From assembly GCA_966211795.1 (NCBI GenBank), contig CBIHNW010000001.1, positions 310,001 through 374,000 on the forward strand: 64,000 nucleotides of DNA, read 5' to 3'. The translations under genes were made by a program, and so were the position numbers. The notes below the pieces were generated by a model, which searched no databases, was not told the origin of the DNA, and saw only the letters and a list, made by a program, of their open reading frames with translations. Origin of the DNA: 21-14-0-10-47-8 sp966211795. GTDB lineage: Bacteria; Bdellovibrionota; Bdellovibrionia; Bdellovibrionales; Bdellovibrionaceae. The first letter of the stretch is position 1; the number at the start of each line of letters is the position of its first letter. Below are positions 52,675-61,635 of this stretch, one piece after another.

Positions 52675-53030
52675 GGGGGTGACCTGGCTTCGACGTGGGT
52701 GCTGAAACTTCAGGAGCATTCCGGGGAGTATGAGGACCTCGTTAAAAACATGCACTTTGTATTTGGAAACGAATACGCACCTCTAGCCGCTTAATTGATT
52801 TTAATGCTAGACGGACTCCTGAGATTTGATCTCGTTCACAGAGAGTCCGCCATATAGAGATCTCGGCCCAAAGTGTTTTCTCCAGGCGATGGGCTTAAAT
52901 TTACTGGGGGAGTGGTCGTGACGATTTTGTCGTTGGAAGCTTCGCGATCAATCAAAAACAGCGACTAAGAATGTAGCGCCTGACTGTGGATCTCTTGCGG
53001 ACCGGGGTTCGATTCCCCGCACCTCCACCA
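52675..53030 (+). ncRNA. ssrA: Transfer-messenger RNA (tmRNA)
   Basis: The 5' GGGGGTG pairs with the 3' CACCTCC of the tRNA-like domain, which ends in T-arm CGGGGTTCGATTCCCCG and an encoded CCA. About 356 nt. The tag reading frame ends with GNEYAPLAA and a TAA at 52792-52794, fitting the usual C-terminal LAA-type degron, recognised by ClpXP (encoded at 10432-12333). It rescues stalled ribosomes. The 3' end is also the integration site for the island that follows. Confidence 0.95.
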
Positions 53031-53065
53031 ATTAGTTAGTAATATCATACACTTAGGTATGTTCA

Positions 53066-53098
53066 CCCCGGTCCCGAGGGACCTTCTGGGCCGGGGTT
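53066..53098 (+). terminator. Terminator after tmRNA
   Basis: CCCCGG (53066-53071) pairs with CCGGGG (53091-53096), with an inner GTCCC/GGGAC stem, followed by TTATTTT. Confidence 0.75.
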
Positions 53099-53160
53099 AT
53101 TTTAGATGATTGGCGGCGCGGAGTTTAGCTTCAGTTCCTCTTAACCGAAGAGAGGAATGT

Positions 53161-54339
53161 ATGGCTTTACAGGTAAAACCAAGAATTCATAAGGACGGCA
53201 GGGTCTATCGACTTGTGGTGGTCATTGATCACGGCACTGATAAGAAGACCAAGAAGGCCAATCGGGAGTACATCTACCCGAAGGTCGCCCTATATCACAC
53301 TTACGGCTTCGATCCGATGTGGTCGCTGCCAGAGGCTCGTGCGCGACTTAAGCAAGTTCAAGCTAAAGACAAAGTCGAACGAATCAATAATCGCAAAATT
53401 AAAGCAGAACTCCGCATTCGTGAACGTAAGCTCGTCGATTCCGCTTATCTTCCTGAGCAACTCTGTCGGGAATTTGAAGTGTTCCTCGCTCGCAAAGTGG
53501 GGTTCGGTGATGGTCGCATTCCCAGCCGAATTGAATCGCATTGGTTAGGCGCGCAGAAAATGATTTGTGAAGTTCAAACTGAACCAAAGGACTATCACGA
53601 GTACCCTGAACGCTTTTATCAGTATGTGGTTAAGCATTGCTACAGCCCAAGCTACCTCCAAAAAATGCTGAGAATCGTGAACTATTGGGGCTACTTCGTT
53701 TGCCGCCATCAAAAGCAGCCATTCCTTCCGGTGCCGTGGCCCAGAGGTCAGGCAAAAGAGCGAATCGCCGATGCGTATTTTGATCAACGGCCCCATGGTC
53801 TTGAGTCCGCTCCACTTCTGCCGAATGAACTAGAGAAGGCTCGCAGCAATCTTCTGACTCCAGCATACAATTGGCTTTTTATGTCGGTATGGCTGGGACT
53901 TCGTCCAAGCGAAATAGACTCGCTCGTGCCTAAAAAGAAATTGAAGAACTGGCGGATCGAAAAAGATAAACAAGGGATCACCATCCTACGAGTTTATCAG
54001 CCAAAGTTGGTATCTATCGAGCGAGAAAAACGCTGGAAAGGTATTCCGATTCTTTTTGATCAACAGGTTCAGGCTTTAGATTTTATTAAGTCAGGCGAAT
54101 TCAAGCGACCTCTAACCAAGACTATTCACTTGCACATCAGTGAACGACATAACAACTATGGCGGTCGTAAAGGTTTCATGGATTTGATGCTAAGTCTTGG
54201 TCAGAAGTTCGAGAATGTTTCCGTCTGGCTTGGTCACACGACACTGGATCGTTCGCTTCGTAATTATAAGAACAAACAAATCGTCAACTACGACATACCC
54301 GTTAAGTCGGGCAAACCTCACCTTAAGCGGGTGAAGTAA
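53161..54339 (+). CDS. Divergent tyrosine recombinase (integrase) of the island
   Basis: About 392 residues. The catalytic domain shows the first Arg in WLGLRPSEID and the C-terminal WLGH-TTLDRSLRNYKN, giving the last His and Tyr. The second motif (HISERHNNYGGRKGF) is atypical, so the family is divergent. The N-terminal half has the usual SAM-like helical DNA-binding character. I place the start at 53161, where GAGGAA precedes the ATG; the open frame extends 17 codons upstream. Its position immediately after tmRNA marks it as the integrase of an element inserted there. Confidence 0.8.
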   Translation: MALQVKPRIHKDGRVYRLVVVIDHGTDKKTKKANREYIYPKVALYHTYGFDPMWSLPEARARLKQVQAKDKVERINNRKIKAELRIRERKLVDSAYLPEQLCREFEVFLARKVGFGDGRIPSRIESHWLGAQKMICEVQTEPKDYHEYPERFYQYVVKHCYSPSYLQKMLRIVNYWGYFVCRHQKQPFLPVPWPRGQAKERIADAYFDQRPHGLESAPLLPNELEKARSNLLTPAYNWLFMSVWLGLRPSEIDSLVPKKKLKNWRIEKDKQGITILRVYQPKLVSIEREKRWKGIPILFDQQVQALDFIKSGEFKRPLTKTIHLHISERHNNYGGRKGFMDLMLSLGQKFENVSVWLGHTTLDRSLRNYKNKQIVNYDIPVKSGKPHLKRVK

Positions 54340-54404
54340 GTTGTTGCGGAGCAACCTGCGACATTCGAGTTGATCTTTCGACACACATCGGGCTGATCGT
54401 GATC

Positions 54405-54953
54405 ATGAAGATTGCGATCAATGATATTTTTATCGAGCGACTTATTCAGGACTCTCGTTATGAGATACGGGCCGATGGCACGGTGTGGACTACTATTTGC
54501 CGGACTGGGAAACAAAGCCTAACTGGCCACTGGAGGCAATCAGCCTTTGTGGTATCCGAATCAGGCCACCTTTCAATCAAGTACCAGCGCAAGCATTTGT
54601 GCATTCACCGAGTAGTTTATCGGAAGTTTCACGGACCGCTCCGTGAAGATTATGCGGTCAATCACATTGACGGAAACAAAAGAAACAATACTCCGCCGAA
54701 CCTTGAACTCATCACTCATTCGGAAAATATGCTTCACTGTTGGCGGGTACTCGGTCATATCCCGATGAAGCCTCGAAAGAAAATCGATCAAGCCACAGCC
54801 GAGCAAATGCGCACTGAATATATCGCTGGAGCAACCAATCGTCAGTTGAGAGAGAAATATAAACTCGCTAAGGCAACCGTGAGCTATATAGTGAACGGTC
54901 GCACCTGGAAAGCACTCACAGTTTCCTCAAAGACTGAGCTTGAACTCCAATAA
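54405..54953 (+). CDS. HNH endonuclease with C-terminal helix-turn-helix
   Basis: About 182 residues. The HNH core is LCIHRVVYRKFHGPL ... NHIDGNKRNNTPPNLELIT, typical of the phage/homing HNH_3 type. The C-terminal part (TNRQLREKYKLAKATVSYIVNGRTW) is a short helix-turn-helix of the kind that targets such enzymes to DNA. The start is at the ATG after GATC; a GTG six bases upstream is an alternative. Such genes are selfish or defence-related. Its 3' end overlaps the arsC gene end by 27 bp, on opposite strands. Confidence 0.75.
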   Translation: MKIAINDIFIERLIQDSRYEIRADGTVWTTICRTGKQSLTGHWRQSAFVVSESGHLSIKYQRKHLCIHRVVYRKFHGPLREDYAVNHIDGNKRNNTPPNLELITHSENMLHCWRVLGHIPMKPRKKIDQATAEQMRTEYIAGATNRQLREKYKLAKATVSYIVNGRTWKALTVSSKTELELQ

Positions 54954-55346
54954 CTTCTCTCGAATTTCCGTCCGAGCTTTCCGAAAGGCTTCGGCTTTCT
55001 TTTCTTCTGAAGCCGAGGCTGGATCTTGAATTGGCCAGTGCAGACGCTTAGCTTTCGATGGAAGCATAGGACAAACCTCTTCTGCGCAGAGAGTGATAAC
55101 ATATTGAAGATTTGCAAGAAATCCTAAAGGCAACTGATCCGTAGATTTTGACCAATTCTTGGATATGTCGATTCCTTCCTCTTTCAATACCTCAATGGCC
55201 CAGGGCTGCACTTTTCCAGAAGGTTCTGATCCAGCACTCTCCACAATCGCATTCTCACCAAAAATTGATTTCGCTAATCCCTCAGCTAATTGGCTTCTTG
55301 CTGAATTGGCGACGCATAAAAATAAAATGTAAATTGGCTTATGCAT
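54927..55346 (-). CDS. arsC: Arsenate reductase, low-molecular-weight phosphatase type
   Basis: About 139 residues. The P-loop CVANSAR (Cys-x5-Arg) near residue 11 and the later pair in TLCAEEVCPM (about residues 80-86) match the thioredoxin-coupled ArsC family, in which three cysteines relay the reduction of arsenate to arsenite. DPASASEEKKAEAF is also conserved. The start at 55346 has GGAG upstream and overlaps the acr3 stop by 8 bp, so it is the second gene of the acr3-arsC operon. Confidence 0.85.
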   Translation of the reverse strand: MHKPIYILFLCVANSARSQLAEGLAKSIFGENAIVESAGSEPSGKVQPWAIEVLKEEGIDISKNWSKSTDQLPLGFLANLQYVITLCAEEVCPMLPSKAKRLHWPIQDPASASEEKKAEAFRKARTEIREKLLEFKLSL

Positions 55347-56412
55347 TTTTTGACTCCATGAAAAATTTCTTTTTGATCCAAAGAGAAACAGACACCAGAA
55401 CAATAAGTACCGGCACCTCAACTAATGGGCCAATAACTGCGGCAAAGGCAGCTCCATGGTGAATTCCAAAGGCTGCAACGGCTACGGCAATTGCTAACTC
55501 GAAATTGTTTGATGCTGCCGTGAACGAAAGCGTCACAGATTTTTCGTAATCAGCGCCTGCCTTAAAGCTCATGTAAAAAGAAAAGAAGAACATCAAAACA
55601 AAATACACGAGAAGAGGAACTGCGATCCTCACAACATCATAAGGCAGCTCGATAATCCGATCACCCTTGAGCGAAAACATAATAACGATTGTGAATAGTA
55701 AAAAAACAAGAGTTAGAGGAGAGATCCGTCGCACAAACTCATTTTCAAACCAAGCTCGACCTTTCGAACGAATTAAAAGTTTTCGACTAAAGTATCCCGC
55801 AAAGAACGGAATACCGAGATAAATTAAGACCGCAGTGGCTACATCCCAAACAGTAATAGCTACTTCAACAGTCTTGATGCCGATCCACCCTGGAACGGAG
55901 GTCAGAAAGAAGTAAGCAAGAAAAGGAAACGTGAAAATCTGAAAGATAGAATTGAGAGCAACGAGCCCCGCACAATACTCACGGCTTCCGCCAGCGAGAT
56001 CGTTCCAAACGATGACCATAGCAATACATCGAGCTAAACCAATCAATATAAGTCCAGTCATGTACTCAGGGTAATCACGCAAGAAAATCACCGCGAGGGC
56101 AAACATCAAGATAGGTCCGAGCAACCAATTCTGAATAAGGGATAGCAGGAGAACCTTTGTGTTGGCGAACACCTTTGGCATCTCCTCGTAACGAACCTTT
56201 GCAAGGGGCGGATACATCATGAGAATAAGTCCGATAGCTATTGGAACTGAAGTTGACCCAATCGACAATCGTTCTAGGGCCTTTGGAAAAGACGGTACAA
56301 AACGACCTAAGAATACGCCTACGCCCATTGCCAAAAATATCCAAAGTGTCAAATATCGGTCCAAAAAAGAAAGCTTCTTCGATATCGATTCGTTTTGATC
56401 TGCCAAAATCAC
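55339..56412 (-). CDS. acr3: Arsenite efflux permease, ACR3 family
   Basis: About 357 residues with ten predicted membrane segments. The segment GLARCIAMVIVWN (about residues 125-137) is diagnostic of ACR3 and contains the essential Cys. It exports arsenite produced by arsC. The start is a GTG at 56412, or more likely the TTG at 56406, which has AAGGAG at good spacing. It is transcribed divergently from arsR across a palindromic operator. Confidence 0.9.
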   Translation of the reverse strand: MILADQNESISKKLSFLDRYLTLWIFLAMGVGVFLGRFVPSFPKALERLSIGSTSVPIAIGLILMMYPPLAKVRYEEMPKVFANTKVLLLSLIQNWLLGPILMFALAVIFLRDYPEYMTGLILIGLARCIAMVIVWNDLAGGSREYCAGLVALNSIFQIFTFPFLAYFFLTSVPGWIGIKTVEVAITVWDVATAVLIYLGIPFFAGYFSRKLLIRSKGRAWFENEFVRRISPLTLVFLLFTIVIMFSLKGDRIIELPYDVVRIAVPLLVYFVLMFFFSFYMSFKAGADYEKSVTLSFTAASNNFELAIAVAVAAFGIHHGAAFAAVIGPLVEVPVLIVLVSVSLWIKKKFFMESKNA

Positions 56413-56418
56413 TCCTTG

Positions 56419-56447
56419 CTTATCGTATTATTACGATATACGATAAG
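56419..56447. promoter_or_regulatory. ArsR-type operator between acr3 and arsR
   Basis: CTTATCGTAT (56419-56428) and ATACGATAAG (56438-56447) form a perfect 10-bp inverted repeat with a 9-bp spacer. It fills most of the 38-bp gap between the two divergent starts, so binding of ArsR would block both promoters. Confidence 0.75.
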
Positions 56448-56450
56448 ATT

Positions 56451-56789
56451 ATGGCGTTATCAAGAAAAGAAGAGTTCCCAGAGCGAGACCTGCAGCTAGC
56501 CGAGTGGTGCAAAGCCTTTTCGCACCCAGCGAGAATAGCTATCCTGCGAAACCTAGCGAGTCGCGGCGAATGCATTTGTGGTGACCTCGTTATTGACTTG
56601 CCGCTTGCCCAGTCAACGGTTAGTCAACACCTCAAAGCTCTTAAAGCGGCTGGACTTGTGCAGGGCGAGGTTGATGGGCCTAGATCTCGATATTGCGTTA
56701 ACCGTAAGAACTTTGAAAAATTCATCAAGGCATTTGACGTTTTTGGTTCAAAGTTGAGCGACAAACTTAGTGACGAAGATTGCAGTTAA
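56451..56789 (+). CDS. arsR: ArsR/SmtB-family arsenic-responsive repressor
   Basis: About 112 residues. The winged helix contains ECICGDLVIDLPLAQSTVSQHLKALKAAGLV, with the Cys-Ile-Cys pair that binds As(III) at the start of the recognition helix (the ELCVCDL motif of ArsR). It represses the ars genes until arsenite releases it. The ATG at 56451 is 3 bp from the operator; the open frame extends upstream through the operator, which is not expected. Confidence 0.9.
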   Translation: MALSRKEEFPERDLQLAEWCKAFSHPARIAILRNLASRGECICGDLVIDLPLAQSTVSQHLKALKAAGLVQGEVDGPRSRYCVNRKNFEKFIKAFDVFGSKLSDKLSDEDCS

Positions 56790-57350
56790 AAGCCGCGAGG
56801 AACTTTTGCGAAAGCTTGCATCAGAGGATCAACGTTCAGTCTTTCGGAAGTGCTTGAGACTGTTTGGTCGGCTGTAGAATAACGGTGATCATTTAGACTT
56901 TTCACCAAAAGGTTTTCTTGGGTCTCGAAACCACCTTCGCGGAGCAAGGTTTCGGTATCGGTTTAAAATAAATCTTTTATTACAACGGCCTAAACGAACA
57001 CCGCAACCGCATGGACATGGTTTTTTATTGGCCACTCCGTCGGTTTTAGCCCCCTCATTTCATAAAATCCGCACAGGCGCCTGTAGATATTTACGAGGCC
57101 CTAACGGACCTCGTCTCTCACTCTGGGTAGCCCCACCAGGGCAGACCAGAGTGAAGGACGAGCTTTGTCATTTAATTGCTCTCTCGGCCTCTAAGCCGAG
57201 CATCTGTTTTAGAGATTTATTAAGTATCTTAATGGATACCGTTATCCCTGGAGACTACTGAAACCGACAAAAAGCTTCAGGTCACCGTACTCCGGGGACT
57301 ATTCAAATAATCTATTTATAGATTGGCTCAAAAAAAGGAGGGGCCGATCT
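56790..57350 (+). other. Structured non-coding region of the island
   Basis: About 560 bp. It contains a hairpin at 56926-56954 (CGAAACC/GGTTTCG with a matching inner ACCTT/AAGGT), and a series of further stems described separately at 57119-57298. No convincing gene: an open frame 57028-57261 would need a TTG start and runs through the stems. Confidence 0.5.
57119..57298 (+). ncRNA. Candidate structured leader RNA
   Basis: Stems in order: CACTCTGG/CCAGAGTG (57119-57153), CTCGGC/GCCGAG (57183-57200), and a nested pair TCCCTGGAG/CTCCGGGGA (57245-57298, one G-U pair) enclosing CTGAA/TTCAG (57258-57280). They lie just upstream of the ribosome binding site (57335-57343) of the 57351 gene. Could be an attenuator, a plasmid copy-control RNA or a small RNA. 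Confidence 0.4.
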
Positions 57351-58259
57351 ATGAATAACCAAAACGAACTAAACCAAAAACAGCAACGGGAGATGCTGCT
57401 CTTCTATACTCCCATCTATAATCTCGTCGTCCAGAGCAGAATGCTTGGCCGGGTTGAAAGAGATCTCACAACTTTATTCGCTAGCTACCAAAGCCTCGGT
57501 TGTAACTGGGCTCGAGCATCGCTCATGGAACGCAGCGAGTGCGGACCTTATCACTTGGACCGAGCTATCTTACGGCTCGAGTTCATGCACATCATCCGGA
57601 CAGTTCGAGGGCTACGAATCAAGGGATCGAAGCGACAGGAAAAAAATCGTTACACCTTCGAGACTAATCCGTACCGCTGGAGGGTAACGAAAGACATGCA
57701 AGAACTCATCATTGAGGAAACAAAAAAGATGGGTAAAGAGCCGCAACCGTTTTTCTACGACGCCTTTCCAAACCAGCTCGGTCTCGAAATCGCTTTCGCA
57801 AAAACCTTTCCGCGATACGCCAAAGGAAAAAAGGGCCGCAAGAAAAACAATTCAAACGATCAAAAAATATCAGAGACAATAGATTCAGCAAACGAAACCG
57901 AATCATTGCTTTGGGATGAGCCAGCGCTCGAAAGTGAATCACAAAAATGGAGAAGGAAGACCAACTTTATCATGAACGACGAGTTGCCATTCATTGAATT
58001 GGCGATGGAATACTACTCGAACTTTAGAGGCATTGATAAAATAAGAAATAATCCCGATCACGGATTTTCCCATCATAAACAAACTTATCTCGAAAGGCTT
58101 TACGCCATCTATACCGAACGACGAAGAGCACTCAAAGAAAATGAAATTGAGATTTTCAACAAAATCGGAGACTGGCTTAATGAAGGTTTATCGGGCGTCG
58201 ATATCAATATGAAACTTGGACAACTCAACATGGAAAGAAAAATGAGTCTGAAGGGATAA
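57351..58259 (+). CDS. Island protein, possible replication or DNA-binding protein
   Basis: 302 residues, basic in the middle. The start has a strong AAGGAGG. The N-terminal part (VERDLTTLFASYQSLGCNWARASLMERSECGPYHLDRAILRLEFMHIIRTVRG) could be a winged helix, and residues about 160-180 are Lys-rich with a low-complexity insertion. I recognise no family. The structured leader before it and its position as the first strongly expressed-looking gene of the central island are reminiscent of replication initiators, but this is only an inference. Confidence 0.5.
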   Translation: MNNQNELNQKQQREMLLFYTPIYNLVVQSRMLGRVERDLTTLFASYQSLGCNWARASLMERSECGPYHLDRAILRLEFMHIIRTVRGLRIKGSKRQEKNRYTFETNPYRWRVTKDMQELIIEETKKMGKEPQPFFYDAFPNQLGLEIAFAKTFPRYAKGKKGRKKNNSNDQKISETIDSANETESLLWDEPALESESQKWRRKTNFIMNDELPFIELAMEYYSNFRGIDKIRNNPDHGFSHHKQTYLERLYAIYTERRRALKENEIEIFNKIGDWLNEGLSGVDINMKLGQLNMERKMSLKG

Positions 58260-58487
58260 GGCTCTACTCTGGAAAAGGAAAGTTAAACCAGAGCTTCGCC
58301 TCGAACTCGCGGATTATTGGCTTTAGTCTTCACTGTTCTTTTGCTTTTTCTTCTTGTCGCGCTCTTGTCTTTCAAATCCAGACTCGAAGCCGCAACCCAA
58401 ACCAAAAAAGAATGCCACAATCAACCACCACCAACTAATCATACGAATCCCTCCATGACTCCTAACTTAAATAGAATCGGGATTTGC

Positions 58488-58691
58488 CTACGGCCAGTAA
58501 ACGTCGACGAGGCTGCCAAGCCACCACAAAAGGCCCGACAGCGCGAGCAAGTACCAAGCTGGCTCCTCACCCCCCAACCAGAGCCAGACGAGGCCACACA
58601 GCGCCATTTCGACCGAATGTTCGGCTAACCATTCGAGTACAAGGGTCTTCATCTTTTTAGGTCTTCCGACCTGATTTCTTTCCGGTTCCAT
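58488..58691 (-). CDS. Possible small Trp-rich membrane protein
   Basis: 67 residues with two hydrophobic segments (MALCGLVWLWLGG and AWYLLALSGLLWWLGSLV), which look like real membrane helices. An internal ATG at 58652 is also possible. The plus strand here also has an open frame (58317-58628, weak start, Pro/Gln-rich), and neither is clearly supported by a ribosome binding site. Only one can be real, and possibly none. Confidence 0.3.
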   Translation of the reverse strand: MEPERNQVGRPKKMKTLVLEWLAEHSVEMALCGLVWLWLGGEEPAWYLLALSGLLWWLGSLVDVYWP

Positions 58692-58741
58692 ATGAATCTA
58701 AATAGAGACCCGTGTTCCATTTAAGGACCAGGGGGTTACCT

Positions 58742-59161
58742 ATGGAAATCGAGCATTTATACTTATGGCTTTTAAATAAAAATAGCGGAATCGGAGACAT
58801 TTCTCTGCGCCTGCTTCTCTACATTCAGATCGTCCACAAGACGGGTCCGAATCCGGAGAGACGGCTCGTTTATCTGAGCCGAAGACGAATCTGTAAACGG
58901 CTTGCGGTCTCTATCGGAGCCTGCCGATCAGCGGTCAAACAATTAGCCGACTTAGGCTTCATTAAGCCCTGTGATTCTAAGGGTAACCCCGTAGAGGATA
59001 CTGCTTCTAATTGGTTTACTCTTCAGCCCCGAGACTCTCTTAATAAGCTTCGCATTCAAGCCATCATAGAGCACATCAATAAGGCTGACTCCGATTCAGG
59101 AGGAGGGTCTCCGGGAGATGCGGGATCAGAGGGACTTTTTGATAATATTCTGAGCGAGTAG
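58742..59161 (+). CDS. Small winged-helix DNA-binding protein
   Basis: About 139 residues. SRRRICKRLAVSIGACRSAVKQLADLGFI is a helix-turn-helix with a following wing, of the MarR/replication-helper type, near residues 50-80. The tail is acidic and Ser/Gly-rich. The start at 58742 has a GGGGG upstream; a 10-codon extension is open. Likely an island regulator. Confidence 0.6.
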   Translation: MEIEHLYLWLLNKNSGIGDISLRLLLYIQIVHKTGPNPERRLVYLSRRRICKRLAVSIGACRSAVKQLADLGFIKPCDSKGNPVEDTASNWFTLQPRDSLNKLRIQAIIEHINKADSDSGGGSPGDAGSEGLFDNILSE

Positions 59162-59286
59162 GATACAAAGTATATCCTGAATAATTATTCAGTGATGGTT
59201 CAATGACAGGGGGGCAACTGAAAGACGTTGGATCATTCCGTTTCCATTTAGACTTTGTAACCCAATAAGAAAGGAGAACTTGAGTT

Positions 59287-59505
59287 ATGATATCTAAAAA
59301 ATTGATCCATTCGTACCCCTTCGTAGAGCTACCGGACCCAAAGATTCGCTACCTAATTAGCGATGAAAAAAGAGTCCCCCTTGCGGTTATTTGGTTTGAG
59401 AATGATGGGACCCCACATCTTCGGTATTTGAGTGAGGTGGCTCCCGATATTGAGGTCCACATCATCCACTTTATGCACGACCGCAAGCGACTCTTGTTCG
59501 GGTAA
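59287..59505 (+). CDS. Small island protein, unknown function
   Basis: 72 residues. AAAGGAGAA lies upstream of the ATG. It has a short beta-rich look (LAVIWFENDGTPHLRYL) and no signal peptide. No family recognised. Confidence 0.5.
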   Translation: MISKKLIHSYPFVELPDPKIRYLISDEKRVPLAVIWFENDGTPHLRYLSEVAPDIEVHIIHFMHDRKRLLFG

Positions 59506-59517
59506 CGAAGCCAAGGT

Positions 59518-60096
59518 TTAGCTTGCATAATGCTCGGCCTGTTCTCGCCCTACAGCGAGGAAGCACCAGTTCACAAACTCATCGTCAATCTCTCGCATTA
59601 CTACCGGGAGCTCTGGCATTTCGAGCCATTGCTTTTGCTTGGCTTCAGACCATTGACCCGACGTCATCTGGTGATGACGTTCGACCGCCATATTCGTTAA
59701 AAAACTGCGGGCCATAAAGTATTCATCCTTGGCAGTTTTAGGCAGCAGTTCTTGGTAACGATTAGGGAAGAGCTGCTTTGCCGCCGCCTTGATTTTTTCA
59801 ATATTTGGCTTCCGAGGAAATAACTCCTTGATATGGAAGTCATGCCTCATTGGATTATAGCCATTTTTCTTAATATCTATTTCGCGGTACCGAGTTTCAA
59901 TTTCGTGATCTGTAAGGTGGACATGGTGAATGTGTGGCTTAATCCAACTCTTGATCGCAAATCCGATGTGCTTGGTTAGCCCGGTAATTAAAAATGTCAC
60001 GCCTACCATTATTTTTATCAGCATCCACATTCCTCCGACTACTGGTACCGCGACTAGCAATAAACCTGGAATCGCTATTAGTAGTGTTGCTATCAT
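59518..60096 (-). CDS. Island membrane protein, unknown function
   Basis: About 192 residues. Two adjacent membrane segments near the N-terminus (ATLLIAIPGLLLVAVPVVGG and LIKIMVGVTFLITGL) precede a cytosolic, His-containing domain (KPHIHHVHLTDHEIETRY). The start at 60096 has GGAG upstream. It is convergent with the small 59287 gene. No family recognised. Confidence 0.55.
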   Translation of the reverse strand: MIATLLIAIPGLLLVAVPVVGGMWMLIKIMVGVTFLITGLTKHIGFAIKSWIKPHIHHVHLTDHEIETRYREIDIKKNGYNPMRHDFHIKELFPRKPNIEKIKAAAKQLFPNRYQELLPKTAKDEYFMARSFLTNMAVERHHQMTSGQWSEAKQKQWLEMPELPVVMREIDDEFVNWCFLAVGREQAEHYAS

Positions 60097-60201
60097 AAAT
60101 TCTCCGTTTCTATTATAAGCAAGCGAGTTAAGTTCTCTCGCTTGCATTTCTGATTTCGTGAGTACCGACCCTCCGCTCCCTTCGTATCGCAGTCGTCAAA
60201 T

Positions 60202-60972
60202 TTATCGATGAGTATAAAGAATCGCCGATTCAAACTTGATATTCGCGCTTGTTCCGATGGGTAAACAAACCGTGAAGGAAGGTGTGTCGGTATTGTATCC
60301 GAAGTACCCTGAGAATGAATTACCTGTGGGCTTAGAAATTGTCGCAGTCCAAAAATCAAGATTGGAGTAAGTGATCTTGGTTAATACCGAGAAGTACACC
60401 GGATACTCCGTAACATTCATGCCATCGTAGTAACCGTGAACCATCAGCGTTAAATTAGAGTCCGAAGAAACAGTGTTACTTCCCGCCACCAGATTTACCG
60501 AAGACTGATTAATGTCTCCCGTTGTTGAGTCCAGGTTAATTGGAGTCCCTCCCGCTCCGCTGCAGGTAAGCGGAGTGTAACCAGAGCAATATGGATTATT
60601 TTCCGTGGTGGAGGCGATGAATACTCCCCCCACATTCGCGCAAGCATTTTGGTGAGAAGAAGTCGCGCTACCTCCGCCAGATACAAAAAAATCAACTCCG
60701 CTTAGGCGACAAATATCCGCTATGCTCACCATATTCGTAGGATGCCACGTGCCTCCAGCATTTGAACAAGCGACCGAGTTAGAAGGTGCGGAGTAATTTG
60801 AAAGCAGAGCATTGTTCTTCACGCACTGAGTGGCTGAGCTACCCACCGCCAAGTTTTCAAATGCTGCACTACCGGCAGGGTTGCTGCTTTCAGCGCCGCC
60901 GTTTCCGCCACCACCACTACCACCGCAGGCAGTTAATCCCATCATCATAAGTACGAATGCTAATTTTCTCAT
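60202..60972 (-). CDS. Island lipoprotein, unknown function
   Basis: 256 residues with a lipoprotein signal peptide (MMGLTAC, Cys about residue 16) and a Gly-rich linker. The mature part is Asn/Ser/Gly-rich and contains several Cys (CVKNNALL, ACSNAGGTW, DICRLSG and GYTPLTCSGAGG), some in a repeated (A)C.N.GG pattern, so disulfides are likely. The start has GGGAGG upstream. It follows the Cro/C1 regulator gene by 12 bp on the same strand, so they may be one operon. Confidence 0.65.
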   Translation of the reverse strand: MRKLAFVLMMMGLTACGGSGGGGNGGAESSNPAGSAAFENLAVGSSATQCVKNNALLSNYSAPSNSVACSNAGGTWHPTNMVSIADICRLSGVDFFVSGGGSATSSHQNACANVGGVFIASTTENNPYCSGYTPLTCSGAGGTPINLDSTTGDINQSSVNLVAGSNTVSSDSNLTLMVHGYYDGMNVTEYPVYFSVLTKITYSNLDFWTATISKPTGNSFSGYFGYNTDTPSFTVCLPIGTSANIKFESAILYTHR

Positions 60973-60984
60973 AAAGACCTCCCT

Positions 60985-61299
60985 TTAAGACTTCTGTCTT
61001 AGTTTTTTGACTGTTATTTCGAAGACACCGGAGAATAGTTCGGAAGAAAAGCTGGTGATGAGATCGGACTTTTCCGACGGATCACCGTGACCATAGAGCA
61101 AGTAGTGAAGCGACACATTGAGAGCCTGTGCCACCGCCATTACCGTCGAGATATTTCTCGGCTGGCGATTGCGCCTCATGTGCGAGATCGTTGATTGGGG
61201 GACCCCCGAAACAATCGATAACTCTTTAAGCGATACTCCTTGTTCATGCATGAGCCGATTTAAGGTCGGCCCAAGTTTGATCTCCAACTTTTCTTTCAT
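60985..61299 (-). CDS. Cro/C1-type transcriptional regulator of the island
   Basis: About 104 residues with start chosen at 61299, where GGAG precedes the ATG. The helix-turn-helix is SLKELSIVSGVPQSTISHMRRNRQPRNISTVMAVAQALNVSLHYLLYG, typical of the C1/Xre family. An open frame extends 45 codons upstream to 61434 without a good ribosome binding site. It probably controls island genes such as the adjacent lipoprotein. Confidence 0.75.
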   Translation of the reverse strand: MKEKLEIKLGPTLNRLMHEQGVSLKELSIVSGVPQSTISHMRRNRQPRNISTVMAVAQALNVSLHYLLYGHGDPSEKSDLITSFSSELFSGVFEITVKKLRQKS

Positions 61300-61635
61300 T
61301 TCACATCTCCATGCTCCATCCGTATCGAGATAAAACGCGCTGAAGTTCACGTCACTTTCTCTAAAGGAATTTGTCTTCCCGTAGAGAACTTTTGCGGCGG
61401 TTGAGTTTTCAGATTCGTTCTTACTCATACACACAGCTTTGCTTCGAAAGCCGGGAAAGCCGAGTCGAAAGAGTCAAAATAAACGGTCTCTATTTAAGTG
61501 TTTGAAACTAGGGCTCGAAAGGCGATCTTTTGTGGGATTGGACCACAACTTGAATGTGGCCGCTTTCAATGGATTTCGATGAATTCCGCTAGCGGACATT
61601 GTCTTCCGCTAAAGAAACCCGGCTTGTAATGAGGT

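Noticed and set aside
57028..57261. 77-codon frame upstream of the 57351 gene
   Set aside because: Requires a TTG start with no ribosome binding site and runs through clear RNA stems.
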